A stretch of DNA of 10,054 bases, from assembly GCA_002343505.1 (NCBI GenBank), contig DDQZ01000102.1, positions 149,525 to 159,578 on the forward strand. Direction: 5' to 3'. The notes under the pieces are model-generated. The model was not told the DNA's origin, did no database searches, and saw only the letters and a program-made list of their open reading frames with translations. Below, in pieces: positions 1 to 6,537 of this stretch (position 1 is its first letter; the number at the start of each line of letters is the position of its first letter). A program made the position numbers and the translations under genes. Origin of the DNA: Verrucomicrobiaceae bacterium UBA2429. GTDB taxonomy: Bacteria > Verrucomicrobiota > Verrucomicrobiia > Verrucomicrobiales > Verrucomicrobiaceae.

Positions 1-638
1 TCCCCAACGATGATGAGGGCGAGGCGGGTAAAACCCCGCCTCTCTCATTTGAGTTGAAGTCGCTCAAGCAAGACCATCCGTATCCCGGCTCGCGCGGCCT
101 CACGGCGGTGCTGATGCAGGACTACGGCATCGGCTTTTGCTCCAAGGGGTGTCTGCGTGGCTACCTCGCGATTCCCATCCGCAATCGCGAGGGCAAGCTC
201 GTCGCCTACATAGGGCGCTGGCCCGGAGACCCGCCGGAGGACAAACCGAAATACAAGCTACCAAAGGGCTTCCGCAAATCGCTGGAGGTTTTCAACCTCG
301 ACCGCGCCGCGAAGGAGCCGGGCGATAGCGCCTTGCTCGTGGTGGAGGGCGTCTTCGATTGCCTCCGCCTCGTGCAGCTCGGCTACCGCCGCGTGGTGGC
401 CTTGCTCGGTTCGTCTCTATCGAGACGGCAGGAGGCGTTGCTTTGCGATTCAGCGGGCAGGGGTGGTCAAATCACCCTCATGTTCGATGCCGATGATGCA
501 GGACGCCACGGTGCCTCCGACGCGGCAGCCCGGCTGTCGCGTCACTGCACCGTGCGCAACGTGGACATCGGCGAGTTCCGGCACCAGCCGGAGCACCTGG
601 AGAAACACGAACTCGAAGCGCTGCTCCGCACCCGCTGA
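1..638 (+). CDS. Toprim-domain (DnaG-like primase) protein, 3' part
   Basis: The reading frame (first full codon at 3) is open to the left edge, so this is the C-terminal 211 residues of a longer protein. The TTG at 54 is internal and is not the start. The region around fragment residues 18-70 resembles the DnaG core segment before Toprim (SRGLT, GIGFCSKG, AIPIRNREGKLVAYIGRWPG, KYKLPKGFRKS). The Toprim fold follows, with the catalytic glutamate in VVEGVFD (about residue 115) and the DxD motif in FDADDAG (Asp 162 and 164). In DnaG-type proteins these residues bind the Mg2+ used for primer synthesis. A CHC2 zinc finger is expected upstream, off the window, but I cannot see it. Such proteins are common on plasmids and integrative elements, where they probably serve element replication. 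The stop is followed 6 nt later by the next gene, so the four plus-strand genes look like an operon. Confidence 0.85.
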   Translation, partial: PNDDEGEAGKTPPLSFELKSLKQDHPYPGSRGLTAVLMQDYGIGFCSKGCLRGYLAIPIRNREGKLVAYIGRWPGDPPEDKPKYKLPKGFRKSLEVFNLDRAAKEPGDSALLVVEGVFDCLRLVQLGYRRVVALLGSSLSRRQEALLCDSAGRGGQITLMFDADDAGRHGASDAAARLSRHCTVRNVDIGEFRHQPEHLEKHELEALLRTR

Positions 639-644
639 CACACC

Positions 645-974
645 ATGGACGTTCATTGCTCCGCCTGCGGTGAGCCGTGGGATAGCTGGCACATCCTCAA
701 CGACGCCATCTACGACACGGCCCTCACCCGCCCCGAGTGCGCTGCGTGGAATCGCACTCCACGACAAAAGCAGCTCGCCCCGCACTACCGGACCGTCTTC
801 CGGGACGCGGGATACGAGTTCGGCCACACGCTGATGCACGTCATCCACTGCCCGGCGTGCCCTCCCACCGCGAAGGCGGGCGACGAGCCCACCACGCTCA
901 AGCACGCCATCGAAGACATCCTCGGCGACGATCTCGACGCCATCGCAGCAACCTTCAACGACCACCACCTATGA
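645..974 (+). CDS. Small four-cysteine (possible zinc-ribbon) protein
   Basis: A 109-residue protein with two CxxC pairs far apart: CSAC at residues 5-8 and CPAC at 69-72. Together they could bind one zinc ion as a split ribbon. The rest has many His and Trp residues (AAWNR, YEFGHTLMHVIHC) and an acidic C-terminal helix (AIEDILGDDLDAI). It starts 6 nt after the Toprim gene and its stop overlaps the next start (ATGA at 971-974), which argues strongly that it is translated in this frame. No Shine-Dalgarno is visible before the ATG, so coupling to the upstream gene is likely. I do not recognise a named family. The neighbours (Toprim, RadC-like) suggest a mobile-element accessory role, possibly nucleic-acid binding, but that is inference. 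Confidence 0.7.
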   Translation: MDVHCSACGEPWDSWHILNDAIYDTALTRPECAAWNRTPRQKQLAPHYRTVFRDAGYEFGHTLMHVIHCPACPPTAKAGDEPTTLKHAIEDILGDDLDAIAATFNDHHL

Positions 975-1261
975 CCGCAGCTATTGCAGACAAGCCACCC
1001 CTCTTCCCTCTCGGAAATCTCTACTCCACACCTGGCGCGCTCGCCGAGCTGTCGGAGCAGGACATCGCGAAAGGCATCGCCCGCCACTGGACCGGCGATT
1101 GGGGCGACGTGTGCGCGGAGGACAAGCAGCTCAACGACGAAGCCGTGAACAGCGGCTTCCGTATGCTCTCCGTGTATGAGGGCCAGAACAACACCAAGTT
1201 CTGGATCATCACCGAGGCCGACCGCAGCGCCACCACGGTGCTGCTGCCGGACGAGTACTGA
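971..1261 (+). CDS. Conserved small hypothetical protein of mobile elements
   Basis: The ATG at 971 overlaps the preceding stop (ATGA) and gives 96 residues. A longer frame open from 737 runs inside the previous gene and is not the true start. Recognisable segments are FPLGNLYSTPGALAEL, GIARHWTGDWGDVCAEDKQ, SGFRMLSVYE and FWIITEADRSATTVLLPDEY. I know this pattern from small uncharacterised proteins carried on plasmids and integrative elements next to RadC-like and primase genes, and I know of no function for them. It is short, soluble and acidic, without a signal peptide or membrane segment. It ends 13 nt before the RadC-like start, so it lies in the same operon. Confidence 0.8.
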   Translation: MTAAIADKPPLFPLGNLYSTPGALAELSEQDIAKGIARHWTGDWGDVCAEDKQLNDEAVNSGFRMLSVYEGQNNTKFWIITEADRSATTVLLPDEY

Positions 1262-1263
1262 TT

Positions 1264-1269
1264 AGGAGG
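1264..1269 (+). promoter_or_regulatory. Strong Shine-Dalgarno of the RadC-like gene
   Basis: A full AGGAGG stands 5 nt before the ATG at 1275 and fixes that start. It is the only consensus site in the window. Most other genes here have weak or no Shine-Dalgarno, so this gene may be translated more strongly than its operon partners. Confidence 0.8.
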
Positions 1270-1274
1270 ACACG

Positions 1275-1778
1275 ATGAGTCAGCTTGAACTGTTTCACTT
1301 CCCTCCCGTGCCCCAACCGCCATGGCGAACGAAGCCAAAGGAGTGGAAGGTCGTCTCGCTCAGAGAATGCCCCACCCCCGAGGACATGATCTGCGTGAAC
1401 CAGCCGTCTGGCGCACTCGCCTATTGGCAGCAGCAAATCGCTACCGCACCGCACTACAATCCTGACTGCGAATGCGTGGCCGTGCTACTGCTCACGGCTC
1501 GGTTACGGGTCAAAGGCCATCAAATCGTCTCCATCGGCATGCTAAATGAGGCCATGGCGCACCCACGCGAGGTCTTTCGCGTCGCTGTCACGGGAGCCGC
1601 CTACGGCATCGTGCTCATGCACAACCACCCGAGCGGAGAGGCAACGCCATCCGATGCAGACCGCCTCATTACCAAGCGTATCTGCGAGGCAGGCAACATC
1701 CTCCGCATCGAGGTCCACGATCACGTCATCGTCGGCCACCAGCGCTACTTCTCGTTCCGCGAAAGCGGACTGATGTAG
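1275..1778 (+). CDS. RadC-family JAB/JAMM domain protein
   Basis: A 167-residue protein with a complete JAMM metal-binding signature: Glu66 (in CECVAV), then His116-x-His118-x7-Ser126-x2-Asp129 in LMHNHPSGEATPSDAD. The region before it (VKGHQIVSIGMLNEAMAHPREVFR) and after it (VHDHVIVGHQRYFSFRESG) is typical of the RadC family. Chromosomal RadC is about 220-230 residues and begins with a helix-hairpin-helix region. This protein has a different, Pro-rich N terminus, which is the form found on plasmids and genomic islands. JAMM proteins are usually Zn2+-dependent peptidases, but the activity of bacterial RadC-like proteins is not settled and the old DNA-repair label is doubtful. It is the last gene of the plus-strand backbone operon. 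Confidence 0.92.
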   Translation: MSQLELFHFPPVPQPPWRTKPKEWKVVSLRECPTPEDMICVNQPSGALAYWQQQIATAPHYNPDCECVAVLLLTARLRVKGHQIVSIGMLNEAMAHPREVFRVAVTGAAYGIVLMHNHPSGEATPSDADRLITKRICEAGNILRIEVHDHVIVGHQRYFSFRESGLM

Positions 1779-1791
1779 CGTTCTTAAACCT

Positions 1792-1823
1792 CCACCTGGC
1801 AAATGTCAGGTGGTTTTCTTTTT
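1792..1823 (+). terminator. Rho-independent terminator after the RadC-like gene
   Basis: A perfect 7-bp stem (CCACCTG at 1792-1798 with CAGGTGG at 1807-1813) and an 8-nt loop are followed by TTTTCTTTTT. It lies 14 nt after the RadC-like stop and 5 nt from the end of the convergent membrane-protein gene. On the minus strand the hairpin is followed by only a short T run, so it works best for the plus-strand operon. Confidence 0.8.
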
Positions 1824-1828
1824 CCAAA

Positions 1829-2287
1829 TCAGTCCGCCTTGCCGAGAATTTGTCGTTCGACAAACGCGACGAAATCCGGGTCCTGGTAGTCTTTGATTCC
1901 CGACCACACAGTCCGTGCCGCCGGTGCGGCGAAGAACTGCCGGATATTCCGTTCCATTCCGTGTGGCTTGAGCAGCTCATCCAGCTTCACGGCTCGATAG
2001 ACTGTGCTCAGATGGAGGATCAGCGACCGCACGAACAGCCGCTCGCGTTCCGTCAGCGGCTCTCTTTCAACATCGCGGTTCTCGTCCTGGACACGCATCA
2101 AATCCGGCGTCTCCATTGCCTGCCGCCAGATGTCACGGTGCTGCTGCGTGAGGCTGATCATGTTCTCGATCCGCCGCGCTCGCGAGTCGCGATGAAGGCC
2201 GATCCCTGTGAAGATCAAGCCACCGATAATACCAACACTTTCCAGCAAAGACTCGCCATGATGCACGAGCCAGCGTGTGACTTCCAT
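1829..2287 (-). CDS. Single-pass membrane protein of unknown function
   Basis: Starting at the ATG at 2287 this is a 152-residue protein. A longer frame from a TTG at 2356 would overlap the upstream gene, so the ATG is preferred. Residues about 12-32 (SLLESVGIIGGLIFTGIGL) form one hydrophobic membrane segment. It is followed by basic RDSRARR, suggesting the C-terminal 120 residues lie in the cytoplasm. That part is mostly helical (MISLTQQHRDIWRQAM, FVRSLILHLSTVYRAVKLDEL) and ends with a conserved-looking FFAAPAARTVW and DYQDPDFVAFVERQIL. I recognise this layout (short anchor, then LTxQHRDIW) as that of uncharacterised proteins found in several phyla, with no known role. It converges on the RadC-like operon across the terminator. 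Confidence 0.7.
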   Translation of the reverse strand: MEVTRWLVHHGESLLESVGIIGGLIFTGIGLHRDSRARRIENMISLTQQHRDIWRQAMETPDLMRVQDENRDVEREPLTERERLFVRSLILHLSTVYRAVKLDELLKPHGMERNIRQFFAAPAARTVWSGIKDYQDPDFVAFVERQILGKAD

Positions 2288-2294
2288 GCGCCGA

Positions 2295-2300
2295 ATTATA
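2295..2300 (-). promoter_or_regulatory. Consensus -10 box for the membrane-protein gene
   Basis: The minus strand reads TATAAT ending 7 nt before the ATG at 2287. It sits in the 34-nt gap after the 82-aa gene. No good -35 is visible at 17 nt spacing. If it is used, transcription would begin at or next to the A of the ATG, giving a leaderless or near-leaderless mRNA, which fits the absence of any Shine-Dalgarno. Confidence 0.4.
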
Positions 2301-2321
2301 GCAGTGCAGGACGGGCACGAA

Positions 2322-2570
2322 CTATACAGTATCGGGAATGTCTCGCTTTGCCTCAACTAGCACCCGACGCGGGATGCGAACGATAGCCTCCTGAGCACCA
2401 CAGCCCGTGCCAGCGGGCAGGTGCGGCATCGCCTCCGCCGTGATCGGCTGGCCGATGATGGCAAAGTCGCCATCGGCTAGCTCCAGAATATCCGGGCACT
2501 CCGAGAGCGCTAGGCACTCGCGAGGGCCGCGCTTGGGGTTCTGAGGGCCGAGTTTGCGAAGAAAGGTCAT
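2322..2570 (-). CDS. Small conserved-looking hypothetical protein (82 aa)
   Basis: The ATG at 2570 gives 82 residues ending in a TAG. The N terminus is basic (FLRKLGPQNPKRG) and is followed by ECLALSECPDILELADGDFAIIGQ, a short PITAEAMPHLPAGTGCG and a C-terminal VRIPRRVLVEAKRDIPDTV. Three cysteines (19, 25, 57) are present but do not form a clear metal site. It has no membrane segment or signal peptide. It is divergent from the XRE gene with 73 nt between the starts, so the regulator may control it. The coding call rests on the sensible protein composition and the position of promoter-like boxes upstream. I do not recognise a named family and give no function. Confidence 0.6.
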   Translation of the reverse strand: MTFLRKLGPQNPKRGPRECLALSECPDILELADGDFAIIGQPITAEAMPHLPAGTGCGAQEAIVRIPRRVLVEAKRDIPDTV

Positions 2571-2590
2571 GGCAGTCTGAGTTTGGCGTG

Positions 2591-2618
2591 ACCATAGCCG
2601 CTCTCATTTTGGAAGCAA
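2591..2618 (-). promoter_or_regulatory. Candidate sigma70-like promoter of the 82-aa gene
   Basis: On the minus strand TTGCTT (2618-2613) and TATGGT (2596-2591) are separated by 16 nt, close to the TTGACA/TATAAT consensus. Predicted initiation is about 14 nt before the ATG at 2570. The -35 box lies inside the inverted repeat at 2612-2625, so a repressor bound there would block it. This is a by-eye match only. Confidence 0.35.
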
Positions 2619-2625
2619 GTGCTTC
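2612..2625. promoter_or_regulatory. Perfect inverted repeat, candidate XRE operator
   Basis: GAAGCA-AG-TGCTTC is a perfect 6-2-6 palindrome, 18 nt before the XRE start and 41 nt before the divergent 82-aa gene. Length, symmetry and position are those of an operator for a dimeric XRE-family repressor that regulates itself and its neighbour. Binding by this protein is inferred. Confidence 0.45.
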
Positions 2626-2643
2626 TGCTGGGATTTTGACAGC

Positions 2644-2898
2644 ATGAAAAAGTCTGTGCACAGCAAACTCTCCAAGACCTTCTGCGACCGTATCCGGTCG
2701 CTGCGGGAGAAGGCTGGCATGACCCAGCGTGATCTCGCCAAAGCCCTTGGCCGAGAACATGGCATGGTTGCAAGGATCGAGCTTGGCGAGCGCCGCGTGG
2801 ACCTTGTGGAGGCCTTTGAACTCTTCAAGACTTTGGGGACCGATCCAGCAAAAGAAGTAGCGAGCCTGATGGATGAGTTTGAGCTGCTAACCAAGTAG
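2644..2898 (+). CDS. XRE-family helix-turn-helix regulator
   Basis: An 84-residue protein that is almost all a Cro/CI-type DNA-binding domain. From about residue 14 it reads CDRIRSLREKAGMTQRDLAKALG, then VARIELGERRVDLVEAFELFKTLG, which matches helices 1-5 of the HTH_3 fold with MTQRDLAKALG as helix 2 and the turn. The ten residues before it are basic. There is no separate sensing or oligomerisation domain. The ATG at 2644 is the natural start, with only a weak GGGA upstream. It converges on the HerA gene with 29 nt between stops and diverges from the 82-aa gene across the candidate operator. It may be a local repressor of these small genes or of the defence island. The sequence does not show which. 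Confidence 0.88.
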   Translation: MKKSVHSKLSKTFCDRIRSLREKAGMTQRDLAKALGREHGMVARIELGERRVDLVEAFELFKTLGTDPAKEVASLMDEFELLTK

Positions 2899-2927
2899 CC
2901 ATCTCGACCCAAGACGAAACTCGCGGC

Positions 2928-4676
2928 TTACGACATGCTCTGCTTTCGCCAAGCGGTGACGGCATCTGAGACATTATCGCGCGATGTGTCGTTTGCCCAT
3001 TCATCCCAAAATTCCACTGTGCCGCTGTTCGGATGAGCGTTAGGGGTAGAGATTCGGATGCGACTCGGGAGCAGACTGGCATCTCCCACCACAAGAGCTT
3101 CACCTGTATCGAGCACCGGAAGGAGTTCTGCGAAACCGCCCAAGCTGTCCGGCAACATTCGGCGCACGACGTTCTGATCTTCGGCATTCGTCAATCTCAG
3201 AGCCACGAAGTTGTTGCATTGGCTGAGCACCGTTCGATTCACCTCGGATGGTCGCTGACTCACCACAACGAGGCCAACGCCATACTTGCGTCCCTCTTTG
3301 GCAATCCGCTCGAAGTGCCTGAGCGCAGCAGCTCCCACACTACCGCCCTCGCAAGCATCAGGAATATAGAGGTGGGCTTCGTCGCAAACGAGCGAGATGG
3401 GATGGCGCTTCTCCTTTGGCATCCATTGCTGCACTGAAAAAATAAGGCTAGCAATCCTGGCCACAATAAGTGGGAGGATGTCGGAGGGCACCTCCGAGCA
3501 ATCAATGATCTTCACACCACCCTTGCCAGCAGCTTGATCTTTGGAGCCGTTCATTAGCATCTTAGAAAGCTTTGAAAGCCAATCGAATCGGCCCGCTTCA
3601 GCCGGAGCCGCCATCATGAATCCGAGCCGTCGATCACCCAGTTTGTTCTCCAGTCTAGCGATGAAGCGGCTAAGCTTGCCATGGAAATCGCCCTGCTTAT
3701 CGCCCCTCGACCCCTGCACCATTTCCCTGTCGAGCCGCTGAAGCTCTGCAAGCACATGCTGCAAGTCATAAGGAACAGGACTGTCCACCGTGAAGTTCGC
3801 AAGCACGTCAGAGTGTCCACCCGCCTCAAGGAATGCACGCTTGGCATCCACCACCGTTCTAGCGAGCACCATTGCTTGGTTAGGGGCATTGTTATCGCTG
3901 CGGTCAACGAGCATGGTGGTCATGTCATCGTAGCCGAGCAACCAGTAAGGAAAGAAAAGGACACCCTGGTCGAGGCCATTACTCACATTCAAATCACCAG
4001 GCCCTGCAATCCGCAGATGGCGAATGCCATCGCCGGTAATGGTGCTGTATTCACCGTGAATATCGAAGAGCACAGCGTTCGCATTGGGTAAGAGAGCGAC
4101 CTGTTCCATGAGCCGTGCCGTCGTCCATGACTTGCCCGATCCAGTGCTCCCCACGATCACAGCATGGCGTTGGAAAAAGCGGTTCGCATCCAGATACGCT
4201 TCGGCGGCTTCATCCAAAGTGTAATGCCCCAGGCTGAGGCGTGCGGCATCGCTGCGCCCCTGAAAGGAGACAGCTTTCATGAAGGCGGTTAGTCGCTCGC
4301 CCTCAATCGCGAAGCATCTTGCATCAATCTCCGGCACCGTTTCAAGCGTGCGGCGGAAGACGTTCTCCCGGCTGCCGAGCTTGTCGCAGAACGTGCCAAT
4401 GAGTGTGATCCGGACCAAGTTCTGCTCCGTCGTCTTTGCAGTGGTTTCTTCACCATCGCTGTCAGCCAGGATTTTCTCGACCGTGGTGTCACGCGTGATT
4501 TTTTGGACAATGCCCACGAGATACTGACCCGCTTTCGAACTATGCAACACGACCAACCGGTTTACCTGGAGTTTGCGCAGCAGTTCCAGATTCTCTACCG
4601 ACACGATGACGGTTGAGGTGTCCACCGCTTTAACGTGGCCGAGCGCTTCTTCGTCTTTGTAGTTGAACAGTCCCAT
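2928..4676 (-). CDS. herA: HerA-like hexameric ATPase of a SIR2-HerA defence system
   Basis: A 582-residue protein of the HerA/FtsK-type P-loop class. The N-terminal ~130 residues look like a HAS-barrel (GHVKAVDTSTVIVSVEN, YLVGIVQKI). The ATPase core has Walker A GSTGSGKS (176-183, Lys182), the family motif FDIHGEYS (204-211), Walker B ISLVCDEAHLY (427-437, Asp432 and Glu433) and a downstream GLVVVSQRPSEV (468-479) followed by NNFVALRLTNAEDQ. All ATPase residues are present. In known SIR2-HerA (Nezha) systems the HerA hexamer binds SIR2 subunits and controls their activity during phage infection. Here the gene follows the SIR2 gene by 18 nt with no Shine-Dalgarno, so it should be on the same mRNA. 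It is the last gene of the six-gene unit. A housekeeping DNA-end-resection HerA is unlikely because no NurA gene is next to it. Confidence 0.93.
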   Translation of the reverse strand: MGLFNYKDEEALGHVKAVDTSTVIVSVENLELLRKLQVNRLVVLHSSKAGQYLVGIVQKITRDTTVEKILADSDGEETTAKTTEQNLVRITLIGTFCDKLGSRENVFRRTLETVPEIDARCFAIEGERLTAFMKAVSFQGRSDAARLSLGHYTLDEAAEAYLDANRFFQRHAVIVGSTGSGKSWTTARLMEQVALLPNANAVLFDIHGEYSTITGDGIRHLRIAGPGDLNVSNGLDQGVLFFPYWLLGYDDMTTMLVDRSDNNAPNQAMVLARTVVDAKRAFLEAGGHSDVLANFTVDSPVPYDLQHVLAELQRLDREMVQGSRGDKQGDFHGKLSRFIARLENKLGDRRLGFMMAAPAEAGRFDWLSKLSKMLMNGSKDQAAGKGGVKIIDCSEVPSDILPLIVARIASLIFSVQQWMPKEKRHPISLVCDEAHLYIPDACEGGSVGAAALRHFERIAKEGRKYGVGLVVVSQRPSEVNRTVLSQCNNFVALRLTNAEDQNVVRRMLPDSLGGFAELLPVLDTGEALVVGDASLLPSRIRISTPNAHPNSGTVEFWDEWANDTSRDNVSDAVTAWRKQSMS

Positions 4677-4694
4677 GTGATTTTTGTTTGGTGG

Positions 4695-5729
4695 TTAATC
4701 TCCAATCGTTGATCGCAAAAACTCGTCGAATCGCCAGATGGGGCGATCAAGTTTAATGCCGTCGGGCACCGCGCTTGTGTATGCAGTGGAGCCATCACCT
4801 GACTGCTCCAGTCCCAAAACTGTTGAGTGTTTGCACAGCCTCAGGAACGCACGCGCCTCTGGCGTCAACGTCTTAGCTAGCACCACAACAGGAACTCGCT
4901 CGTTAGCTACGCGCTTTGTGAGCTTTGGCTGGATGTGCATATCCCTGAACCCATATCCGACGCAGAAAATGGACCTTGCACTTGCAAATGCGCTGTCGGA
5001 GCAAGCGATGATTGATCTGAAAGGCTCCATGTGGGTTGCTAGATATTTACCGGTGCCCGGAGTGACCATCAAAGGCTTGTGCGTTGCCGGAGCGTTAAGA
5101 TCATCGGGCAGAGCAAAACTGTTTTCGCTATCGTCCATGAACCAATCCAGCGAACCGTGGACTTTCAGGATGTCCACCTGCCGGGTGCCTTGAGGAACCG
5201 GTGAAGTAAGTCGCCCTGATTCAAACGAACGCACATAAGCCCCCGCAAAACCTGTGGAATGATTCATTGCGCCGGCATCAGCCGCATACTCCGCAAGGCG
5301 ATCGTAATTCGTCGTCACCACGGACAGCCTCGTGTGGGTCGAAGTGAACAAATGACGAAACAGGCGTGTGTGAGGCAGATTTACCTTCCCTTGCACGAGT
5401 TGGACTAAAAGGCCTCTGTCGCCTTCGATGACCATTTCACGCGTTGCGGCAACAACCCTTCGCTCCAAAGGCTCCGGCAATTGAACTTCATGAAGCGCCT
5501 TCTCCAGATCGCTAGTGCCTGCTAGTGCGCTTTTGAAGCGATCCCAGATAGCCACCTCGCCAGCTTCAGGCGTTACGGTCTTGAGCAGGTGCGTTTGCAG
5601 ATCACCCATTCCGCCGACGCCATGAGCCAGAGAAGCACCGCTGCCTAAAACAGTTACGGGAACACGCCCGAGGCATTCCTGACCAAGTTTCAGGATGTCG
5701 TCAATTGATTGGTTGCTGGGTTCACTCAT
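4695..5729 (-). CDS. sir2: SIR2-family NAD+-binding effector of a SIR2-HerA system
   Basis: Starting at the ATG at 5729 this is a 344-residue protein. A 78-residue upstream extension would lie inside the TatD gene and is rejected. SIR2 motifs appear in order: VTVLGSGASLAHG (26-37) for NAD+ phosphates, VVTTNYDRL (137-145, with Asn141 and Asp143), KVHGSLDW (189-196, catalytic-type His191) and FCVGYGFRDMHIQ (255-267). The zinc-binding cysteines of deacetylase sirtuins are absent, as in defence-type SIR2 proteins that hydrolyse NAD+. The C-terminal part (RVPVVVLAKTLTPEARAFL to WRFDEFLRSTIGD) is typical of SIR2_2-type proteins. With HerA directly downstream this is the SIR2-HerA (Nezha) arrangement, in which SIR2 depletes NAD+ to stop phage. 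A nuclease role has also been reported for such complexes. It starts 7 nt after the TatD stop without a Shine-Dalgarno. Confidence 0.92.
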   Translation of the reverse strand: MSEPSNQSIDDILKLGQECLGRVPVTVLGSGASLAHGVGGMGDLQTHLLKTVTPEAGEVAIWDRFKSALAGTSDLEKALHEVQLPEPLERRVVAATREMVIEGDRGLLVQLVQGKVNLPHTRLFRHLFTSTHTRLSVVTTNYDRLAEYAADAGAMNHSTGFAGAYVRSFESGRLTSPVPQGTRQVDILKVHGSLDWFMDDSENSFALPDDLNAPATHKPLMVTPGTGKYLATHMEPFRSIIACSDSAFASARSIFCVGYGFRDMHIQPKLTKRVANERVPVVVLAKTLTPEARAFLRLCKHSTVLGLEQSGDGSTAYTSAVPDGIKLDRPIWRFDEFLRSTIGD

Positions 5730-5736
5730 CGAAATA

Positions 5737-6537
5737 CTAATGCGATTCTGGTAGAAGCGGCGAGCGAACGTATGAGCCAATGTAGCCAACGAACCGATCC
5801 ACTTGCTCCAAGTTCGTGAGGAGTTGCCCTCGAACCATATCCTCTGTGAGATTCTTGCGACGGGCAATGATCTCAACTGCGCCATCCACGCATCCCGGTT
5901 GAAGCGCGACTCCATTGGAGTCTTTGGCGAACGGTCCGTCCGTTTCCGTGAGCATCCGTTCAATCGGTATGGTGTCGATGATCTTCAGGCCATTCACGCT
6001 CGCAGCCATAGACGGGTTGATTGAAAACCAACAGCCACCATCGACCGCACGGGCCACTTCGGCAGGTGTGCCCGAGAACCAGTGAAGAATGGGCAGTCCT
6101 TTTGAAATCGGTAGCCACTCCTTCAGCATCTTGAGCACCTCTGGAACGGTTCGCACGGCATGGATCGAAAGCACTTTTGGGCCACTCGCGGAGCAGGCTC
6201 GCAACACGCGCTCAAACACCCGGCGCTGTGCGGCTAACGAGCGGTAAAATCGCGGGCCTGCATCCAGTCCAACTTCTCCTATGAATTGGGCCTGTGCCAC
6301 TAGCTTTTCGAACCGTTCGATCTCTCCTTCTCGGTCGCCCACTACCTGCGGGTGCAGTCCCAGTCCCACGCGGATAAAGGCTGATTTTGCCGCAAGCTCC
6401 TGGTTGTGCGGCCACGCTAGCGGGGTAGTTGTGACAGCGAGGATATTCACCCCCTCTTCCTCGCAATGCTTGAACGCCCTAATGTGATCAGGGTAGAGGT
6501 CCAGGTGACAATGAAAGTCTATGCCGCTCGGATTCAT
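5737..6537 (-). CDS. qatD: TatD-family metal-dependent hydrolase (QatD)
   Basis: The ATG at 6537 overlaps the TGA of the QueC-like gene (ATGA) and gives 266 residues, the usual TatD length. The frame extends further upstream, but that part lies inside the previous gene. The full metal set is visible: His9 and His11 (DFHCHLD), Glu88 (FIGEVGLD), His126 (SIHAV), His152 (LHWFSG) and Asp200 (TETDGP). TatD enzymes are DNases of the amidohydrolase fold. As the last gene of a KAP ATPase / QatB / QueC-like / TatD set it is QatD of the Qat anti-phage system. Its exact substrate in defence is not visible from sequence. All catalytic ligands are intact, so it should be active. The SIR2 gene follows after 7 nt. 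Confidence 0.93.
   Translation of the reverse strand: MNPSGIDFHCHLDLYPDHIRAFKHCEEEGVNILAVTTTPLAWPHNQELAAKSAFIRVGLGLHPQVVGDREGEIERFEKLVAQAQFIGEVGLDAGPRFYRSLAAQRRVFERVLRACSASGPKVLSIHAVRTVPEVLKMLKEWLPISKGLPILHWFSGTPAEVARAVDGGCWFSINPSMAASVNGLKIIDTIPIERMLTETDGPFAKDSNGVALQPGCVDGAVEIIARRKNLTEDMVRGQLLTNLEQVDRFVGYIGSYVRSPLLPESH

Noticed and set aside
450..968. Minus-strand open frame of 172 codons
   Set aside because: It is opposite the Toprim and four-cysteine genes. Its Val/Gly/Arg-rich product is what a GC-rich shadow gives.
1850..2386. Plus-strand open frame of 178 codons opposite the membrane-protein gene
   Set aside because: The minus-strand protein has a clear membrane segment and a consensus -10 box. 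The plus-strand product has a low-complexity, Arg/His/Cys-rich composition typical of a shadow frame, and it runs across two minus-strand genes.
2322..2898. Toxin-antitoxin pair formed by the 82-aa protein and the XRE protein
   Set aside because: The genes are divergent rather than in an operon, and the 82-aa protein has no toxin motif I recognise.
2899..2927. Terminator between the convergent XRE and HerA genes
   Set aside because: The 29-nt gap has no good stem and no T-tract on either strand.
2928..4676. Housekeeping HerA-NurA DNA-end processing pair
   Set aside because: The adjacent partner is a SIR2 protein and there is no NurA nuclease, so the defence assignment is better.
5730..5963. 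N-terminal extension of the SIR2 frame by 78 residues
   Set aside because: It lies inside the qatD coding region in another frame, and the SIR2 domain begins soon after the ATG at 5729.
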